Assembly (NCBI GenBank): GCA_016188575.1
Contig: JACPHN010000273.1
Location: forward strand, 1 to 20,097
From: Candidatus Schekmanbacteria bacterium
Lineage (GTDB): Bacteria > CSSED10-310 > JACPHN01
Reading direction: 5' to 3'
Length of the DNA stretch: 20,097 nucleotides
Under the pieces are notes generated by a model. The model saw nothing but the letters and a program-made list of their open reading frames with translations, was not told the origin of the DNA and searched no databases. Position numbers and translations under genes: made by a program. This document shows, in pieces, positions 1-6,825 of the stretch. The number at the start of each line of letters is the position of its first letter. Position 1 is the first letter of the stretch.

Positions 1-180
1 GACGCCCAGGGCGGCGCCTTCGCCCTGGCCTACGACACGAGTGGCAACCGCGCCCGGCTCACCTACCCGAACGGCGTCACCACGCGCTACGCCTACGACG
101 CGCAAAACCGTTTGGTCGAACTGTCGACGACGCGCACGGATGAGTCGGTCGTCCAGCGCCACGCCTTCACCCTCGGCCCG
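1..180 (+). pseudogene. RHS/YD-repeat protein fragment
   Basis: Reading frame 1 is open from the first base and gives classic YD-repeat text: YDTSGNRARLTYPNG followed by TTRYAYDAQNRLVEL and a trailing HAFTLGP. These repeats form the beta-barrel shell of RHS/teneurin-like secreted or surface proteins, often toxin carriers. In the family, the FTLGP-type segment is normally followed by another GNRTRV-like repeat. Here the frame instead passes into unrelated sequence at about base 180 (AVALHAQGQRF...) and stays open by chance to 681 with no repeat character. I therefore read it as the 3' remnant of an RHS gene broken by rearrangement; its start lies outside the window. An RHS-linked surface protein fragment also lies at the other end of the window, on the opposite strand. 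Confidence 0.75.
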
Positions 181-385
181 GCTGTTGCGTTGCACGCCCA
201 AGGGCAGAGATTTCCTGCTTCCGTTGCGAGGCCGTTGTCAGCGAATCGGCAAAAGTCTGCTGCGCCGTCACCGCGCATGATAACGGTCTCTGCTCTCTCC
301 CCCGTGTGGGCCCGCGGTTTATCTCCGTGCTCCCGCAAGGCGTTCCTCGCTGCCATCCCGCGTGCAACAAGGTCAGGCCGGGGGC

Positions 386-520
386 ATGCAACGCAGCACG
401 GCCAAGTGTATCGGTCGACGACGGCGGATTTCCCTGCTGATAGCGCACACGCTCACCGCCACGGTCGTGATCATTGTGGCGACGAGGATGATGAAGGGCC
501 CGCGCCTGGCATCTATATGA
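386..520 (+). CDS. possible small membrane peptide, 44 aa
   Basis: ATG at 386 is preceded by a G-rich stretch (AGGCCGGGGGC) that could serve as a ribosome site. The frame encodes 44 residues: an Arg-rich segment (IGRRRR) followed by a hydrophobic stretch (SLLIAHTLTATVVIIVA), and stops at TGA 518-520. It ends 16 bases before the start of the 347-residue gene, so the two could be co-transcribed. The positive-inside-then-hydrophobic layout fits a single-pass small membrane protein. I do not recognise a family, and a frame of this length can arise by chance in the debris behind the RHS fragment. Confidence 0.25.
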   Translation: MQRSTAKCIGRRRRISLLIAHTLTATVVIIVATRMMKGPRLASI

Positions 521-536
521 CCGGAGATAGGCAATC

Positions 537-1580
537 ATGGTTACAACGGCCGAGCTGGAGGCAAGACCCCACGAGCAAGAGATCATTCCCTGGCACCTGG
601 TGGAAAACGGGCTCGTGGATGTCCCGATCGAGGCGCACATCCGCGCGCACCTCGCGCACCTCTGCCTGCCGGGCAAGGTGATCATCCTCACCGAGGTTGC
701 CCGCGATCCGGCTACCCACGCGGCGCGCATGCGTATACGGGAGATGATCGAGCTCCGGGGCTTCGTCCGCGAGCAACCCTGTGCCCCGCGCGTGCCCGGC
801 AAGGTCCGATCCAAGTGGAAGCCGCATCTGGACGCCGTCCCCTGGCTGGACATCTATGGCGACGACGAGAGCAGAGTCCGCTCCCTGGGGGACCGGGACT
901 GGTTCGAACCCGGAACGCCGGTCGACTCCCTGCGGTTCGCTTCCGACCTGGTGGAAGAAGACGGCACCTTCAACATCTATGTCCCATCGCGGCTCAACCC
1001 GCGGGAGCCGCCGCCGGGAATCAGTTACCGCTGCCACCTGGAGAGCCTGGTGAAGGCCGAGTTTCCCGATCACATGGACCCGGCGAGCGTCCGCGCCTGG
1101 ATCAGGCCCAAGCACGGCCCCCGGCAGGCCATCCTCCGGCAGCTTTGCGGGCTCGTCGATGACTGGCTAGACGCCGTCCGCGCTGCGCCGGCGCCGCTCG
1201 GCGGAGAGGTCGCCCTCAACGCCCGCGACCTGGTTTCGACTCACGATGGGTACAGACGGTGGACGAAGTACCATGGGGAGCTGGAGAAGCTCCACGAGCG
1301 CCAGAACGTGCTGATGTTGCAGGGTGAAAAGGTCAAGTCCATCGGCGCTCTCACGAAACTCAGGGCGGGGCTGGAGGAGCTTTCGGCGGAGATAGAGCGT
1401 CTGGAAACCGGGCGGCCCGACCTGAAAGAGAAGATGGTCGACTACTTCCCTGAGTCTCCCTGCCTGCGGCTCGAGCTGGATCTCCGCGACACCCACCAGG
1501 AGACCGTTCACGCGCTGCTGGCCATGCTGGTCACCTTCTCGGAGACGGTGTACCCGCTCCGATACGTGCTTTTCGCATAA
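537..1580 (+). CDS. hypothetical protein, 347 aa, C-terminal coiled coil
   Basis: ATG at 537 has a good ribosome site (GGAGATAGGCAATC before the ATG), and the frame runs to TAA 1578-1580 with strong third-position GC bias, so it looks like a real gene. The protein is soluble and has no signal peptide. Residues about 1-230 are a mixed-charge region with no motif I can name (for example GDRDWFEPGTPVDSLRF and YRCHLESLVKAEFPDHM). Residues about 235-300 are helical with coiled-coil character (YHGELEKLHERQ, GLEELSAEIERLETGR), followed by a short C-terminal segment ending in hydrophobic residues. I do not recognise the family. It sits alone on the plus strand between an RHS remnant and a patchwork of broken genes, a setting typical of accessory DNA, so a role linked to RHS, defence or a mobile element is possible but unsupported. 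Confidence 0.8.
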   Translation: MVTTAELEARPHEQEIIPWHLVENGLVDVPIEAHIRAHLAHLCLPGKVIILTEVARDPATHAARMRIREMIELRGFVREQPCAPRVPGKVRSKWKPHLDAVPWLDIYGDDESRVRSLGDRDWFEPGTPVDSLRFASDLVEEDGTFNIYVPSRLNPREPPPGISYRCHLESLVKAEFPDHMDPASVRAWIRPKHGPRQAILRQLCGLVDDWLDAVRAAPAPLGGEVALNARDLVSTHDGYRRWTKYHGELEKLHERQNVLMLQGEKVKSIGALTKLRAGLEELSAEIERLETGRPDLKEKMVDYFPESPCLRLELDLRDTHQETVHALLAMLVTFSETVYPLRYVLFA

Positions 1581-1623
1581 ATTTACGAGGTGTCGGCAGG
1601 GCGCTCCCCCGCCGGCACCAGTC

Positions 1624-1809
1624 GTGGCTCTCGTGATCCATGACAGTGAGATCCTCTGGACCATTCTGTTCGAGAATGGCAAGAAGACCGGGGAGCACCT
1701 GGCCGGCGCCGAGAGCGACGACGATCCGCCGCGCGCCAAAGAGGCCGAGCGACGTGGGCTGCCCCCGGAGGTGGTGCAATTCGATGCGATCATCGATCTC
1801 TTCGGCTGA
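1624..1809 (+). CDS. possible small protein, 61 aa
   Basis: A GTG-started frame 43 bases downstream of the 347-residue gene, ending in TGA. The product is acidic in the middle (GAESDDDPPRAKEAERR) with an amphipathic start (ALVIHDSEILWTILFENG) and ends DAIIDLFG. The composition looks protein-like, but there is no convincing ribosome site, the true start is unclear because the frame is open further upstream, and I recognise no family. It could be a real small gene, the end of a broken gene, or chance. Confidence 0.3.
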   Translation: MALVIHDSEILWTILFENGKKTGEHLAGAESDDDPPRAKEAERRGLPPEVVQFDAIIDLFG

Positions 1810-1861
1810 ATCTCCGTGGTCAGCGGCGTTGGGGAGAAGGATCGACCGCACGCGCCGTGGG

Positions 1862-2092
1862 GGAGAAACGATCGGCGATCAGGCGTGCTACCGAGCGGCT
1901 GCTGGCCGCGTCGCCGTCCAGGAGTAGGATGAGCGTGGGAACACGGGCGCGGATGCTGCCTTGCTCGGGAGACAGGTGGGTGCCGAGGAGGGCGACCGCG
2001 GGTATCCGGAGCCCGACGAGGCGCATCACCGACCGCGGGCACTCCGTGAGCACCAGCGCCCGCGGCAGCCACGTTACGATCCGGTGGTAGTT
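1862..2092 (-). pseudogene. Toprim-domain (primase-like) fragment
   Basis: On the minus strand one frame reads LPRALVLTE...PRSVMRLVGLRIPAVALLG, then THLSPEQGSI, then TLILLLDGDAASSRSV and ARLIADRF. This is the Toprim fold of DnaG-type and CHC2/Toprim mobile-element primases: the E of LVLTE is the catalytic glutamate, and LLLDGDA carries the metal-binding DxD. The order E, about 43 residues, DGD matches the family. There is no CHC2 zinc finger and no helicase or polymerase part, and neither a sensible start nor a family-like C-terminus. The family-like text ends at about base 1862, where PTARAVDPSP begins, and it starts abruptly at about 2092, next to an oppositely oriented discoidin fragment. 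It is a relic of a phage or plasmid-type primase. Confidence 0.55.
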
Positions 2093-2108
2093 TTGCAACT
2101 GCCGACTC

Positions 2109-2333
2109 TTCGGCAGTGCCGAGGCGGTGAAGGATTTCGAGATCCTGGTGGCGGCCGCGGCGCCGGACGGGCCGTTCGTCCCGGTGCTCTCCGGAACGCT
2201 CGCCCGCAGCGCCGATTCGCAGACCTTCGCCTTCGCCCCAACGCTGGCGCGCGGTGTCAAGCTGCTCGCGCGCACCAACCACGGCCGCGCGAGCATCGGC
2301 CTGTCGTCGTTCGCGGTCCGCTTCAGCGCCTGG
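2109..2333 (+). pseudogene. F5/8 type C (discoidin-like) domain fragment
   Basis: The plus-strand frame through GTG 2127 reads FGSAEAVKDFEILV, then APDGPFVPVLSGTLA, then QTFAFAPTLARGVKLLA and NHGRASIGLSSFAV. This matches the second half of F5/8 type C carbohydrate-binding domains, where 'VKDFEI.vS..PDGPF..vl.G.l......QTF.F.pv.ARyVrL....N.G...i...Ef.v' is the usual pattern. Such domains occur in large secreted or surface proteins, including RHS-type ones. The first half of the domain is missing, and homology stops at about base 2333, although the frame continues to 2639 without family character. It is a relic cut on both sides and abuts the Toprim relic on the opposite strand. Confidence 0.5.
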
Positions 2334-2335
2334 AG

Positions 2336-2507
2336 TCAACATCGGACACCACCGTGGCGAGCACGTCGCGGAAACCAACGTAGAGACTCCGGAGAATCTG
2401 CCCGGACTGCACGCGGGTCAGGTTTGGTTCAGCCCGGGATGCGCGATAACCTTGGCGCTAATCTGGATGCGATCGGATGCCGACAGAGACTTGTGGTGAG
2501 CAGACAT
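2336..2507 (-). pseudogene. unidentified frameshifted small coding relic
   Basis: ATG at 2507 on the minus strand follows a G-rich stretch (GAGGGGGCCCG) and encodes 29 residues beginning MSAHHKSLSASDRIQ before TGA at 2420-2418. Another minus-strand frame takes over with LTRVQSGQILRSLYVGF and RDVLATVVSDVD down to about 2336. Both halves look like normal protein sequence and would join if one base were inserted or two removed. I recognise no family. The join could be coincidental. Confidence 0.2.
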
Positions 2508-2672
2508 CGGGCCCCCTCGTACCTTCTTACCAAGAGTGGAAAGAAAGATCCTGCCTGCTCATCCATCGGCCACGCAAGCCCTCGCCTCGCCATAAGCTCA
2601 CCCGCAAAGGTCCGACGCTCGGATCTGCACAACACCTGACTCCGCCACGCAGGGACCGATGCCGAGAAAACA

Positions 2673-2706
2673 TGTAAAGGAGGGAACCCGATATCCGGCC
2701 GACGCC
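2673..2706 (+). repeat. IS-end-like repeat, copy A
   Basis: Begins TGTAAAGGAGGGAACCCGAT and ends CCGGCCGACGCC. Its reverse complement starts GGCGTCGGCCGGATATCGGG, nearly identical over 21 bases to copy B near 16540. The GTAA start is typical of IS66-family terminal repeats. No transposase gene follows, so this is a solo end. It lies 57 bases upstream of the BioY-like gene start. Confidence 0.5.
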
Positions 2707-2762
2707 CAAAATACCTACCCTTGAAAACACCCCGACCCTCCCGCCGCAAGCCGGGGGATGGG

Positions 2763-3728
2763 GTGAACAGATACCACGTGACTGCCGGAGCTGCCGCCAC
2801 CGCCGTATCCTGCCTGACGCTCGCCCGGCTTCCCCTTGTCCCCGTTACCCTGGTGGCCCCCACGGCCCTGATTTGCGGCGCCTTGCTCGGCCGGCGCAAC
2901 GGCGCCGTCGCGGTTGCCGCCGGCATCGCCGCGGTCGCCGGACTGGGATTCCTGGCGGACCCGGTGTGGCACGCTGCCGGTCTGAGTAGCCCCGGAATCG
3001 GCTACCTCCTCGCCCAGCCCCTGGTAGCGCTGTTCGCCACCCTACCCCGCGCCGTCACGGCAGGCAGCGCCAGCGCTCTGCTTGTGGCCTGGTGCGCCGC
3101 CGGCGCCCGCGCTGCACACGCGTTCGACTGGTGCTGGCTCGTCATGTGCGCCGTTGCGCTCGCCGTCTCATTTCTGATCTACCGCGCCCGGGACCGCTGG
3201 CGCGCCATCGAGCTGCTCGGCGCGCTGCTCCCCGCCTACGCCGGTGCGGCTGCCTCGATCGTTTATCGCGGCGGGCTGGCGGAAGTCGCGGTTGCCGCCC
3301 TCCCCTCCGAGGCCTTTTCCGATCCTGCCGCCACCATCGCCCTCTACGGCCTGTTCCTGCCACTGGCAGTGGATTTCATCAAGGTTTTTGTCGGCGTCAG
3401 GGTGCTCGAAGGTCGCGATGCTTCCCGCTTCAGCCCGCCGCCACCCCGCCGCCAACCGCCAGGGCCACGGCCGACCTCTCCAGCGACTCACGATCGCGTG
3501 TGTCCAGGATGCGGATTGCAGCGCGCCTGCCCGCATCCAGCATCGGCGCTTCCCGCACGCAGCGGCGAACAAGGTCCGACAACACCGTGCGCGGACCGAC
3601 CTCGACGAAGGTCTCCACTCCGGCGGACAATAGCGTCACCACCGTATCCTCCCACAAGACCGGGTGGGTCACCTGTTCCCGCAGCAGCCGCCGAATCGCC
3701 GTCGTATCGCTGGTTGGTAGCGCCGTGA
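2763..3728 (+). CDS. BioY-like ECF-transporter substrate-binding membrane protein
   Basis: I chose the GTG at 2763, which directly follows a GGGGGATGGG ribosome-site-like stretch; a TTG at 2721 is the longer alternative. The first ~215 residues form about six hydrophobic segments. The pattern ARLPLVPVTLVAPTALICG, GALLGRRNGAVAV, SPGIGYLLAQPLVAL and a late FLPLAVDFIKVFVGVRV parallels BioY (ip.pPVPvTlqtl...llG...G......GptgGYLlgfplaa...lPgdl.K). BioY captures biotin and works with an ECF ATPase module. The key biotin-site residues are not clearly conserved, so the substrate is uncertain. The last ~100 residues are Pro/Arg-rich (SPPPPRRQPPG) and lie antisense to the 3' end of fabD. This tail is probably a read-through extension after loss of the original stop. 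It could also be another small polytopic membrane protein. Confidence 0.5.
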   Translation: MNRYHVTAGAAATAVSCLTLARLPLVPVTLVAPTALICGALLGRRNGAVAVAAGIAAVAGLGFLADPVWHAAGLSSPGIGYLLAQPLVALFATLPRAVTAGSASALLVAWCAAGARAAHAFDWCWLVMCAVALAVSFLIYRARDRWRAIELLGALLPAYAGAAASIVYRGGLAEVAVAALPSEAFSDPAATIALYGLFLPLAVDFIKVFVGVRVLEGRDASRFSPPPPRRQPPGPRPTSPATHDRVCPGCGLQRACPHPASALPARSGEQGPTTPCADRPRRRSPLRRTIASPPYPPTRPGGSPVPAAAAESPSYRWLVAP

Positions 3729-4452
3729 CATTGGAGATGATCGGACAGGTGGGCGGCTGAATCGCGACGTGCTCGAGCACCTCGGCGAGCTGTGCCGCAG
3801 CCGGCTCCATGAGTCGACAGTGAAACGGGGCGCTCACGGGGATTTCGACGGCGCGTCCGAGCTTCTGCTCCTTCACCCGGGTGCAGACGTGCCTCACTGC
3901 CTCGCAGTTTCCCGATATGACGATCTGACCGGGAGCATTGAATCCGGCGATGTCAACGGCTTGGTTGGTCAGAGCAGCGCTCGTTTCCGCCGCAAGCTGC
4001 GCGGCGACGTCGCGTCTTACGCCGACCAGCGCGGCCATCGCCCCCTCGCCGGCGGGGACGGCCGCCTGCATCAGCTCCGCTCGCTGTCGCACCAGCCGCA
4101 CCGCGTCCGCGAGCCCTAGCGAGCCCGCGGCTACCAGCGCCGAGTATTCGCCGAGACTGTGTCCCGCCATGAAGTCCGGGCACAGCGCGCCGCCGCACCG
4201 CTCGACCGCCCGTCGCAGGGCCGCCAGCGCCGCCGCGCTTGCCGCCAGCAGCGCCGGCTGCGTGTTGACCGTCAGTTTGAGATCGCTGTCCGGGCCGGAA
4301 AAGCAGAGCTCCACAAGACCAGGTTGCGCCAGCGCCGTCGCCGCTTGCTCGAAGGCCGACCGCGCCTCCGGATACTCCGCGGCGAGGTCCCGTCCCATGC
4401 CGACCTGCTGGGAACCCTGTCCGGGAAAAATCAACGCCAGGCGCCCCCCCAC
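3430..4452 (-). CDS. fabD: malonyl-CoA:ACP transacylase
   Basis: Transfers malonyl from CoA to acyl carrier protein, supplying fatty-acid synthesis (or a polyketide-type pathway) in the cytoplasm. The 340-residue product, slightly longer than typical FabD, shows all hallmarks: IFPGQGSQ at 8-15, active-site GHSLGE at 97-102 with Ser99, the malonate-binding Arg in RQRAELM near 124, NAPGQIVISG at 172-181, catalytic His211 in PVSAPFHC, and VGPRTVL near the C-terminus. The start is GTG with an excellent ribosome site (GGAGGAAGTGAG). It begins one base after the stop of a possible 49-residue frame that overlaps the upstream sulfatase-like gene, so it may be co-transcribed with that operon. No fabH, fabG or acpP lies nearby, which is unusual. 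Its 3' end overlaps the convergent BioY-like gene by almost 300 bases. Confidence 0.93.
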   Translation of the reverse strand: MGGRLALIFPGQGSQQVGMGRDLAAEYPEARSAFEQAATALAQPGLVELCFSGPDSDLKLTVNTQPALLAASAAALAALRRAVERCGGALCPDFMAGHSLGEYSALVAAGSLGLADAVRLVRQRAELMQAAVPAGEGAMAALVGVRRDVAAQLAAETSAALTNQAVDIAGFNAPGQIVISGNCEAVRHVCTRVKEQKLGRAVEIPVSAPFHCRLMEPAAAQLAEVLEHVAIQPPTCPIISNVTALPTSDTTAIRRLLREQVTHPVLWEDTVVTLLSAGVETFVEVGPRTVLSDLVRRCVREAPMLDAGRRAAIRILDTRDRESLERSAVALAVGGGVAAG

Positions 4453-4453
4453 C

Positions 4454-4603
4454 TCACTTCCTCCCGCTTGCGAGCGGAGGGGGACATGGTCCCATCGGCG
4501 TTGGCATGAAGGTGATTTGGGACATGCTGGTCTCCTCGCTGATGTGCCCAGATGGTGAGCTCATGACCCGTCTTGACACAGTTATTTCGCTACAGGTGCT
4601 CAT
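4454..4603 (-). CDS. possible 49-aa coupling peptide between sulfatase-like gene and fabD
   Basis: ATG at 4603 overlaps the stop of the upstream sulfatase-like gene (ATGA). The frame runs 49 codons (MSTCSEITVSRRV..., later SQITFMPTPMGPC...) to TGA, which ends one base before the fabD GTG. An internal ATG at codon 27 has its own strong site (GAGGAGACCAGC). Geometrically this is a perfect coupling frame. Against it, the sequence uses codons such as ATA, AGA and TCA that its neighbours mostly avoid, has no recognisable domain, and contains a 12-base direct repeat, so it may be inserted non-coding DNA that happens to stay open. Confidence 0.3.
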   Translation of the reverse strand: MSTCSEITVSRRVMSSPSGHISEETSMSQITFMPTPMGPCPPPLASGRK

Positions 4604-4609
4604 GACCCG
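4559..4609 (-). repeat. 12-bp direct repeat CGGGTCATGAGC, two copies 39 bp apart
   Basis: On the minus strand CGGGTCATGAGC occurs at 4609-4598 and again at 4570-4559. The first copy contains the stop codon of the sulfatase-like gene and the start of the 49-codon frame. The spacing of 13 codons keeps the frame. Between them is AT-richer sequence (ACCTGTAGCGAAATAACTGT). This looks like an insertion scar or a short duplication at the gene end. Confidence 0.6.
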
Positions 4610-6825
4610 AGCCGTTGCCTCGCGCGCTCGAGATCGGCCCCATAGAGGTCCGGCGGTGCCTTGTCCAGGAATAGCTTCCAGTACTGCGCCGCTTCGTCCT
4701 TCCGATCCTGTCGATCCAGCATGATCGCAAGGTTGAAAATCGCATCGTATTGCGAATTGTCCAGTGCGACGGCCCGCTTCCAGTGGTCGACGGCGCCGCC
4801 CGGGTTATTGCTCGACGCCTCGACCACCCCAAGGCCGACATAGGCCCTGGCGAGCGTCGCATCGAGCTGAATCGCGCGCCGCAGATGCTCGCGAGCGCCG
4901 GTGAGATCTCCCTGCTGCAGGAAGACCGTCCCGATATTCTGATACGCGGTCGCATCATCGGGATCAAGCGCCAGCACCTGGCGAAACCGCGTGACCGCAG
5001 CCTCTGCCTGGCCAAGCGTTCCGAGCGCCAGCCCCAGAGCGTTCAATGCCTGGGCATCCGGCTGCTGGGAGCCGAGCACTCCGTCGAGCAACGCAACCGC
5101 GTCCTTTGCCCGGCCAGCCTCCGTCAAGTACGTGGCCAGAAACGAGTATGCGGACAGGCTCGCGGAGCCCGCCTCGATGGCGTCCTCCAGCGTCTGGATC
5201 GCCGCCGTGAGGTTCCCCATCTCACGTTCAATGAATGCCAGGTTCATGCTGGCGACCAGCATTTCCGGCCGCTCGTCGAGGATTCCGCGATAGGCTTTCA
5301 TGGCGCCATCCTTGTCGCCCTGCTGGTAGAGCTGGACGCCGCGTTGATACGCTTCGTGCAGGTGGATGAGCCGCTTGGGGTCGTCCTCGACGCCGAATGT
5401 GTCCTTGCGAGGCGCAGAGCCCGATACGTAGCCCAGCGCCTGGAGCTTCTTGAGGAGCTCCGGATCTTCCTTGCCCTGTGCCGGCAGCGCCAGCTCGCCG
5501 GCAAGCCCGCGAAGGTCCGCGATGAGCGCGGCGTAGTCGCTCGGGCGTTCGCCGGCGAGGTTCATCGTTTCGCGAGGGTCCGTCTCGAGATCGTACAGCT
5601 CGGGCTCCGGGAGCTCGATTGCCTTCTTGCTCCCGCGCAGAATTCCGCGAATCGGCGCCCAGCCCCTGTTCAGTGCGATCGAGAGGGCTTCAAAGTAGAT
5701 CGGGCGGTCCGCCGGCAGGCGGAAGAGCGACGCTCCCGGCGCCTCGGCGAGCGGCGGCAGACCTGCGGCCTCCAGGAGCGTGGGCAAGATGTCCACATGC
5801 CCGGCGGGTGTCGCGATCCGCGCTCCCTGCTCCGAGACCCCGGCACCGTGCACGATCAACGGGACGTGAAGCGTGCTCTCGTAGGCAAAAATGCCGTGCG
5901 TGGCCTCGCGATGGTCGCCGAGCGATTCGCCATGGTCGCCGGTGACGATTGTCAGTGTCGGCCGGCCCGTTCCCGCGACCAGGTCGAGCAACGGGGTGAG
6001 CGCGCTGTCGGCGTAGCTCACCTCCGCCACATAGAGCTTGTCGGGGAACATGTCTCGGAAGCGCTGTGGCGGCTGATACGGGGAATGGGGATCGAACAGA
6101 TGAACCCAGCAGAACCAGGGAGCACTGGAGGAGCGGTTGCGCAGCCAGCTCAGCGCGACCTCGACGACCGCCTCGGCGCGCCGCTCCGCGAGCGCAAAGT
6201 CCGCCGGCGCACCGCTCAGCGGAACGCCCTGGTAGTGGTCGTCGTAGACGTCAAATCCGCGATCGAGCCCAAACTGCCGGTCGAGCGGCACCGCACCCAC
6301 GAAAGCAGCGGTCGCGTAGCCGGCGTCTCGCAGCAGAGAAGCCGCCGTGGGCACGCCAGGGTCGAGCCTGAAGCCGCTGTTATCGCGGACACCATGGACG
6401 AACGGCAGGCGGCCGGTGAGGATGTTGGTGTGGGAAGGCAGGGTCAGGACGTTGTGAGCATGGGCAAAGTCGAACTTGACGCCGTTTGCCGCCAGGCGAT
6501 CGAGGTTCGGAGTCACCGCCTCGCCGCCATAGGCGCCGACGACATCGGCGCGAAGCGTATCGATGGTGACGAGCAAGATGTCAGGCCGCGAGCTTCCGGA
6601 TGGCGGTGGCCCGGGAGGCGACGCGGTTGCGGGCGCAGGAGCCCCGTCCCTGGGCGCCGGCGCGGTGTGGCGAAAAAAGATCCAGGCTACCGCTGCCGCT
6701 CCGGCCACCAGTGCCACGGTGAGGCCGAGCGCGCTGGTGCGGCGCTGCCAGTTTCGCGGCGCCTGGCGTGCTGCGGGTGGCGCCGGTGCGCTCGCCGGTC
6801 TCTTCTTCCCTCCTGGCCGACTCAC
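4600..6825 (-). CDS. membrane-anchored sulfatase-fold (alkaline phosphatase superfamily) protein with TPR repeats
   Basis: The 741-residue product has a Lys/Arg-rich start, one membrane anchor (about 31-51) and a Pro/Ala linker. An extracytoplasmic Pfam-sulfatase domain follows (about 80-450) and then TPR repeats to the end (about 490-735; e.g. DPDDATAYQNIGTVFLQQGD). Metal-site motifs are present: TIDTLRAD at 87-94, HLFDPHSPY at 242-250, TGDHGESLGDH at 295-305. The nucleophile region reads TLPSHTNILTGR (128-139), giving Thr where true sulfatases have the Cys/Ser converted to formylglycine. Thr is the nucleophile in related phosphotransferases and phosphodiesterases, so hydrolysis or transfer of a phosphoester (or phospholipid headgroup) is more likely than sulfate release. 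The TPR part probably binds partner proteins. The GTG start overlaps the stop of the upstream homologue (GTGA), indicating coupled translation. Confidence 0.88.
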   Translation of the reverse strand: MSRPGGKKRPASAPAPPAARQAPRNWQRRTSALGLTVALVAGAAAVAWIFFRHTAPAPRDGAPAPATASPPGPPPSGSSRPDILLVTIDTLRADVVGAYGGEAVTPNLDRLAANGVKFDFAHAHNVLTLPSHTNILTGRLPFVHGVRDNSGFRLDPGVPTAASLLRDAGYATAAFVGAVPLDRQFGLDRGFDVYDDHYQGVPLSGAPADFALAERRAEAVVEVALSWLRNRSSSAPWFCWVHLFDPHSPYQPPQRFRDMFPDKLYVAEVSYADSALTPLLDLVAGTGRPTLTIVTGDHGESLGDHREATHGIFAYESTLHVPLIVHGAGVSEQGARIATPAGHVDILPTLLEAAGLPPLAEAPGASLFRLPADRPIYFEALSIALNRGWAPIRGILRGSKKAIELPEPELYDLETDPRETMNLAGERPSDYAALIADLRGLAGELALPAQGKEDPELLKKLQALGYVSGSAPRKDTFGVEDDPKRLIHLHEAYQRGVQLYQQGDKDGAMKAYRGILDERPEMLVASMNLAFIEREMGNLTAAIQTLEDAIEAGSASLSAYSFLATYLTEAGRAKDAVALLDGVLGSQQPDAQALNALGLALGTLGQAEAAVTRFRQVLALDPDDATAYQNIGTVFLQQGDLTGAREHLRRAIQLDATLARAYVGLGVVEASSNNPGGAVDHWKRAVALDNSQYDAIFNLAIMLDRQDRKDEAAQYWKLFLDKAPPDLYGADLERARQRLGS

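Noticed and set aside
1167-2378. Minus-strand 403-codon frame spanning several plus- and minus-strand features
   Set aside because: Crosses the unknown gene antisense and the Toprim relic in the wrong frame; composition is not protein-like.
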